A DNA stretch of 64,000 nt, taken from positions 97,093 to 161,092 of the forward strand of contig JASANE010004949.1 in NCBI GenBank assembly GCA_030248225.1, in the 5' to 3' direction. Made by a program: the position numbers and the translations under genes. The notes beneath the pieces are model-generated. The model was not told the origin of the DNA and did no database searches. It was given only the letters and a program-made list of their open reading frames with translations. Shown here one piece after another: positions 59,866 through 64,000 of this stretch (the first letter of the stretch is position 1; every line of letters begins with the position of its first letter). Source of the DNA: Trileptium ribeirensis. Lineage: Eukaryota; Nematoda; Enoplea; Enoplida; Thoracostomopsidae.

Positions 59866-61435
59866 GTAATACAAGGTAGCAATGCTGCGACGCAACATGC
59901 AAAAGGCATATGTTTATTTATGTAAAATTTTGGAAACAAGGTTTCAAAATTTAAGTTAATGGTCACTATTTGTTTTCGAAATACATTTCAATACTAATAC
60001 CACTCTAACACAACTTTTATAGAACTCTAACTCTTATAATAGCCAAAAAACCATATGCAGACTGCCAAAGATGTTATTTTATGCAGGAAATCTTATTATC
60101 AATACACAAAATGGCAGTGGTTCTACATTTCTAGTAAGTTACAGGGGTTTAAAATATTTCAAACACGGCAATTTTTAATGACACATTAGCCGTTGTATTG
60201 TACGCAGTGCAAAGCCTCCTTATGTAAATCGAGCAAATTTTTGAACAAATGCTGAAAAAACATTTTCGTACGTTGACGATAACGTATTAATAACAGAGCC
60301 TTCTTGCCGTCACACACTCTTTACGCCATAGGCGGGCCGTTGGCCGGCCAGTCATTGAGCCATCGGCCGACGGTGAGCCGCCATCCGGCCGTTGACCAGA
60401 CAACAAGTGTTCTGTTGAGCTGTTGGCAGGCGCAATATTTTATTCATGCTGGCCGTTGGTTAACACTATTGCAGAGCCGTTATATCCATGCCTCATTAAC
60501 AGATAATAATGTGGCATACTGAAATCTGGGAAAATAATGTGATTATTCCGATAAGCTGTATATCATATATGATCAAGGTGTAAGGTTCGAGGAGAATAGC
60601 TGGGGTCGTCGGGAGTGGAGGGTTGGAATCCGGCTTCCCTATTACCCAGTTTGAATCAGCTGGTCGGCGGAGGGGCGGGGCGTGCGTGGCGCCTTCGTTG
60701 TCTGCCCTCTGTGTCTGTCTTCAGTGTTCAGCGCCGCTGGCGGTAGGATGACCTGTGGGCTGCTGGAGAGGGGTAGTACGACTTGAAAACGGCACATCGC
60801 GCCTAGGGGAGAGGGATACGACACATCTGAGAAGATAATACATCCTATGGTCATGTATGCTGTATATTATGTAGTGGTTAAAAATCGCGTAGACAAAATT
60901 CATTTTCGGCTTGAGATTTTTATTTAAAATTTGTTATAATTTTTTATACATTTTGTATATAAAACAAATAAATTATTTTGTACTGTGGGTAACTATGGCA
61001 AATATCGGCATTTGAAAATTTTCAAACTTCAAAGTATATATTCCATGTCAGCTAAACGTTTTTGGTACAATGAACAAACCTGCATCATACAGGCTATCTC
61101 TTAAAAAGCATAACAAATTCGTACTTTAACCCAAAGCTTGGATTGGTATCAAAATATTTTTTTGAAAATCTAGTCGCTTCAACTTTAAAGGCTACACTGT
61201 AATATATTGCCTTGAGCACTTTCACCAATTCTTTGGCAGTCAGCATAAGTTTTAGTGGCTATTATAAAAGTTAGAGTTCTATAAAACTTGTGTTACAGTG
61301 GTATTAATATTAAAATGTATTTCGAAAACAAGTAGTGAACATTAACTTAAATTTTGAAACCTTGTTTCCAAAATTTTGCATGAATAAACATATGCGCTTT
61401 GCATGTTGCATCGAAGCATTGTTACCTTGTATTAC
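59866..61435. mobile_element. 1.57-kb foldback element with ~205-bp inverted arms
   Basis: Left arm 59866-60070 (GTAATACAAGGTAGCAATGC ... GACTGCCAAAG) pairs with right arm 61231-61435 (CTTTGGCAGTC ... GCATTGTTACCTTGTATTAC), mostly matched over 205 bp. The centre has GC-rich repeats of ggccgttgg/gccggc (60320-60410) and a second GC-rich block (60600-60800). No transposase ORF, so non-autonomous. Confidence 0.88.
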
Positions 61436-62071
61436 TTCTATTAGACGGTCATGAGATGCACCCTAGATTCAGGGTTAAATTTCGGTCAAAAATATAATTA
61501 CGAAGCTGTGGTCACTTAACATAGACACAGCAGTAGCATTAGCATCAGATAGTTTAACATGTGAGAATCTGTGCTCTTATCTCGGCTTGGTTGTGGAGGT
61601 GAGTCTGTCATGTCTAAACGGACAGCTCAATAAAGCCTAGTATATCTGGGTAAGTTGGGGTCGGCTCTTAAAAGTACTTTTCTAGAACAACAAGCATAAT
61701 TAAAACAAGTGACGGATAACACGTATTCTGTCATAGGCAAGAACAGCTGAGATTTCGTTTTCTCGGCTATACATATATAGATCGTTTGGTGATTTGTAGT
61801 TGTCCTTTCTGGTATATGCTAAGGAACTGCAAAGTTTTATTACGTGGAGACTGAGATTCGATCCTAACTTGTGATCAGGACAACCGAAATGAGCAAAGCA
61901 GAGGAGCGTAGCCAAATCTTTCCGAATGTGGGGGGCACAGGGTTTGCTTTGTGAATCACAATGCAACCACACATGGCGCACATAACCATGTATTTCGCTT
62001 TTCTGTCATTCTGCACTGCGGGCGCGCCTGGTTGCACCCCGGGCATGCATCTCCCGTACCCCCCACCCCCT
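61436..62071. other. spacer between foldback element and LTR element
   Basis: No gene recognised; a C-rich tract (ccgtaccccccacccccttg) lies just before the LTR start. Confidence 0.55.
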
Positions 62072-62653
62072 TGTCATGAATATTCATGATTTAGTTATTA
62101 ATTATATAGATTTCATTCTCTGACTGTTGTATCGTAATCTTGTTTTGTACTATTGGTAACGTCTGACATGGAGTAGCTGTGTATATTTATTGTTACGGTG
62201 TTGTGCGTATAAATCGTTCGCTGACGACGAGGAGAGAGGGCTGTTTTTCGTTGTACAAAGCTTCTTGATTATTGTGCGTTGTGACGAGGTGTGAGCGGTG
62301 TTCATGGCTGTGTTTTGGATTTATCTGTATTGTGGTAGAGGCTAATTTCGTCTCAATTGATCCGTCGTAACAACACGTAATTAATTGCTGTACACCGATT
62401 ATTCTCATCTTACTGGACTTTATGAATCATTGCATCTGCTAAACTCGCCGAGAGTGAGAGTTGTCGTCATTACCACTATTCCATACCTTACGGCAGCAAC
62501 TACATCCAAACATCTCAAGTGTCTAATTGCGGCTGAACCGATATCGTTACTGTGGCGTGACCGTTGTCTACCCAACTGCATCCAGATATCTCTCGTCTCG
62601 AAGACTGTGACGGTTAATATTACATTTCATAATATTTGTTATATTTAGTAACA
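62072..62653 (+). repeat. putative 5' LTR (about 582 bp)
   Basis: Proposed TGT start at 62072 (TGTCATGAATATTCATGA, containing a 16-bp palindrome) and ACA end at 62653, directly before the primer-binding-site-like stretch. Without the 3' LTR the left edge is inferred. Confidence 0.5.
62208..62214 (+). promoter_or_regulatory. TATA box in LTR
   Basis: TATAAAT near the first quarter of the LTR, the expected place for a U3 promoter. Confidence 0.45.
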
Positions 62654-62655
62654 AA

Positions 62656-62673
62656 TTGGCGCACTGAGTAGGA
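62656..62673 (+). other. primer-binding-site-like stretch
   Basis: TGGCGCACTGAGTAGGAT starts two bases after the proposed LTR end. The TGGCG start is usual for tRNA-primed LTR elements; which tRNA is not decided. Confidence 0.5.
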
Positions 62674-62678
62674 TTACA

Positions 62679-63971
62679 ATGTCATTTTGTAGTAAATCGG
62701 GGTTAATTCGTAAAACAATCGGTGGTCGTAAGGGTCGTCTGAAAACCCTCATAAAAGAAAGTGCTAACGTCATCGCAACAGCAAAAACTATCGATGCGAA
62801 CGATGACAATGTCGTTCAACAGACAATTATGGACATTGAAACTCTAACTACGAAATTATTATCAGCCGTTGACTCTCTTAATCAAAGTAGTAAAGAGTGG
62901 CAAGAGTTGATCGAAAGCCTTCCTGATGCTGACGTCGCAGCAGAAGAAGCCGAGTACGATAAATTCATCGATAAAACGGATAACTTTATAGCAGTTATCG
63001 ACGAAGGACAGCAACAAGTTAACATGCTAAACATGGTACTGAGGAATATTCGCCGAACAGATCAACAACAACGATCGAGTTTAGACAATGTAACAAACCC
63101 TAGTAGACAACCCACAGTAAATTTGCCGAAGTTAGTATTGCCAACATTCGATGGAAATATCCGGGGGTGGAATCAATTTTGGTCATTATTCAAAATCAAC
63201 ATCGACGAATCTTCAAATCTTAGAGCAATCGAGAAGCTTACATATCTGCTTGGACTCCTCAGTGGGAAGGCGCTGGCGGCAGTTGAAGGGTTGAAAGTTT
63301 CAGACAGCTCTTACGAGACCGCGGTGAGCATCTTAAAAGGGCGATTTGAACGATCGACAGAAGTAACAATCGGCAGCCTCTATAGCGAACTTAAGAAATT
63401 GCCTACCGCCACTAATCGTATAGCTGATCTGCAACGAACATTTGACGCCTGCGAAAGCATTTTTCGACAATTAAAATCAGAAGGCGAGCAAATCGATGAC
63501 AACCGGTTCTTGATTTTGGATATTTTAAGTAAATATCGGTCTACAATCTTGAAAGAATTATCTCAACGGAATGGAGTCGGAATTCACTCGACCGTTAACG
63601 AGCTTCAGCATGCTTTACATGAACACATTGAAAAATCATCGAATTTCAACGAATTACTCGATGACCTTCAGCCAATCAACAAATCTACAACAAAACTTAC
63701 ATCGACTTTCTCTGAACATCCTGCGAGATACCTGGAATCGCAGTCATCATCCAACGACACTTCTGCTCTGAGTACCACCGATAAGTCATCCTCGCAAGCT
63801 AACCGGAATCCTGGTTTTAGTCCTCAAGTACCACGCCCGTGCTATTTTTGCAACGGTAATCATCTCAACATGGATTGTAAACGTTATGCCAGTGCTTCAC
63901 AACGACAGAAGCGCCTGGAAGAAGTGGGTCGTTGTCAACGATGTATGTGGTTTGGTCACACAACTTTCTAA
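62679..63971 (+). CDS. BEL/Pao Gag polyprotein start, frame broken at the second zinc knuckle
   Basis: 430 codons from the first ATG after the primer site. Residues 1-148: charged, helical N-terminus. From 149, LPKLVLPTFDG and WNQFWSLFK open the DUF1759-type Gag core (to about 300; LTYLLGLLSGKA, AVSILKGRF). Around 335-385: Ser/Thr/Asn-rich linker. A CX2CX3HX4C knuckle is at 388-400; a second begins RCQRC and reaches GH before TAA (63969-63971). Its last Cys codon (63973-63975) is in the +1 frame, with open sequence to the edge. Packages element RNA in cytoplasmic particles. The break may be a mutation, a base-call error or, less likely, programmed. Confidence 0.9.
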   Translation: MSFCSKSGLIRKTIGGRKGRLKTLIKESANVIATAKTIDANDDNVVQQTIMDIETLTTKLLSAVDSLNQSSKEWQELIESLPDADVAAEEAEYDKFIDKTDNFIAVIDEGQQQVNMLNMVLRNIRRTDQQQRSSLDNVTNPSRQPTVNLPKLVLPTFDGNIRGWNQFWSLFKINIDESSNLRAIEKLTYLLGLLSGKALAAVEGLKVSDSSYETAVSILKGRFERSTEVTIGSLYSELKKLPTATNRIADLQRTFDACESIFRQLKSEGEQIDDNRFLILDILSKYRSTILKELSQRNGVGIHSTVNELQHALHEHIEKSSNFNELLDDLQPINKSTTKLTSTFSEHPARYLESQSSSNDTSALSTTDKSSSQANRNPGFSPQVPRPCYFCNGNHLNMDCKRYASASQRQKRLEEVGRCQRCMWFGHTTF

Positions 63972-64000
63972 TTGCCGCGCTAACGGTCAGCGACTAAAAT

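Larger units (their letters stand above)
62072..64000 (+). mobile_element. BEL/Pao-type LTR retrotransposon, 5' part
   Basis: Putative LTR, primer-binding-site-like stretch and Gag ORF in the right order. The Gag core identifies the BEL/Pao group. Protease, reverse transcriptase, RNase H, integrase and the 3' LTR lie beyond the right edge. Confidence 0.85.

Overview
Eukaryotic (metazoan, probably invertebrate) genomic DNA: AT-rich, intron-heavy and full of degenerate repeats. The evidence is a split gene with consensus GT-AG introns, a FUBP/KSRP/PSI-family KH protein whose C-terminal Trp/Tyr motifs occur in animals, a BEL/Pao-type LTR retrotransposon (a metazoan group) and several MITE-like families. 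I cannot name the phylum from sequence alone.

Region 1 (about 1-27 kb, + strand) is the 3' three-quarters of one gene. Eleven exons between 1283 and 26902 splice in consistent phase into 594 codons plus stop. They encode the end of KH1, complete KH2, KH3 and KH4, a Pro/Gln/Gly-rich linker and two Trp/Tyr repeats. The promoter, N-terminus and start of KH1 lie left of the window. The introns (0.5 to 6 kb) hold tandem arrays with a roughly 150-170 bp unit, a 358-bp tandem repeat, a 25-bp minisatellite and several foldback or MITE copies.

Region 2 (about 27-62 kb) has no gene I can recognise. It holds further ~165-bp tandem repeats (28.7-31.7 kb), MITE pairs in opposite orientation, a nested insertion that can be dated relative to its host repeat (45.0-45.8 kb), a degenerate ~40-bp tandem array (50.2-50.6 kb), a 1.57-kb foldback element with ~205-bp arms (59.87-61.44 kb), one very degraded tRNA-like sequence and a few coding-like fragments with stops or frameshifts.

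Region 3 (about 62.07 kb to the right edge) is the left end of a BEL/Pao retrotransposon: a putative LTR with a TATA box, a primer-binding-site-like stretch and a 430-codon Gag ORF with a DUF1759-type core and zinc knuckles. The reading frame breaks inside the second knuckle; protease and Pol lie beyond the edge.

I found no convincing new molecular system. The most unusual observations are the repeated use of a near-nucleosome-length tandem unit in several apparently different families, a shared intron 3' segment in front of two exons of the KH gene, and the foldback element with 18-bp near-identical flanking direct repeats. Repeat boundaries and similarities were judged by eye and are approximate.
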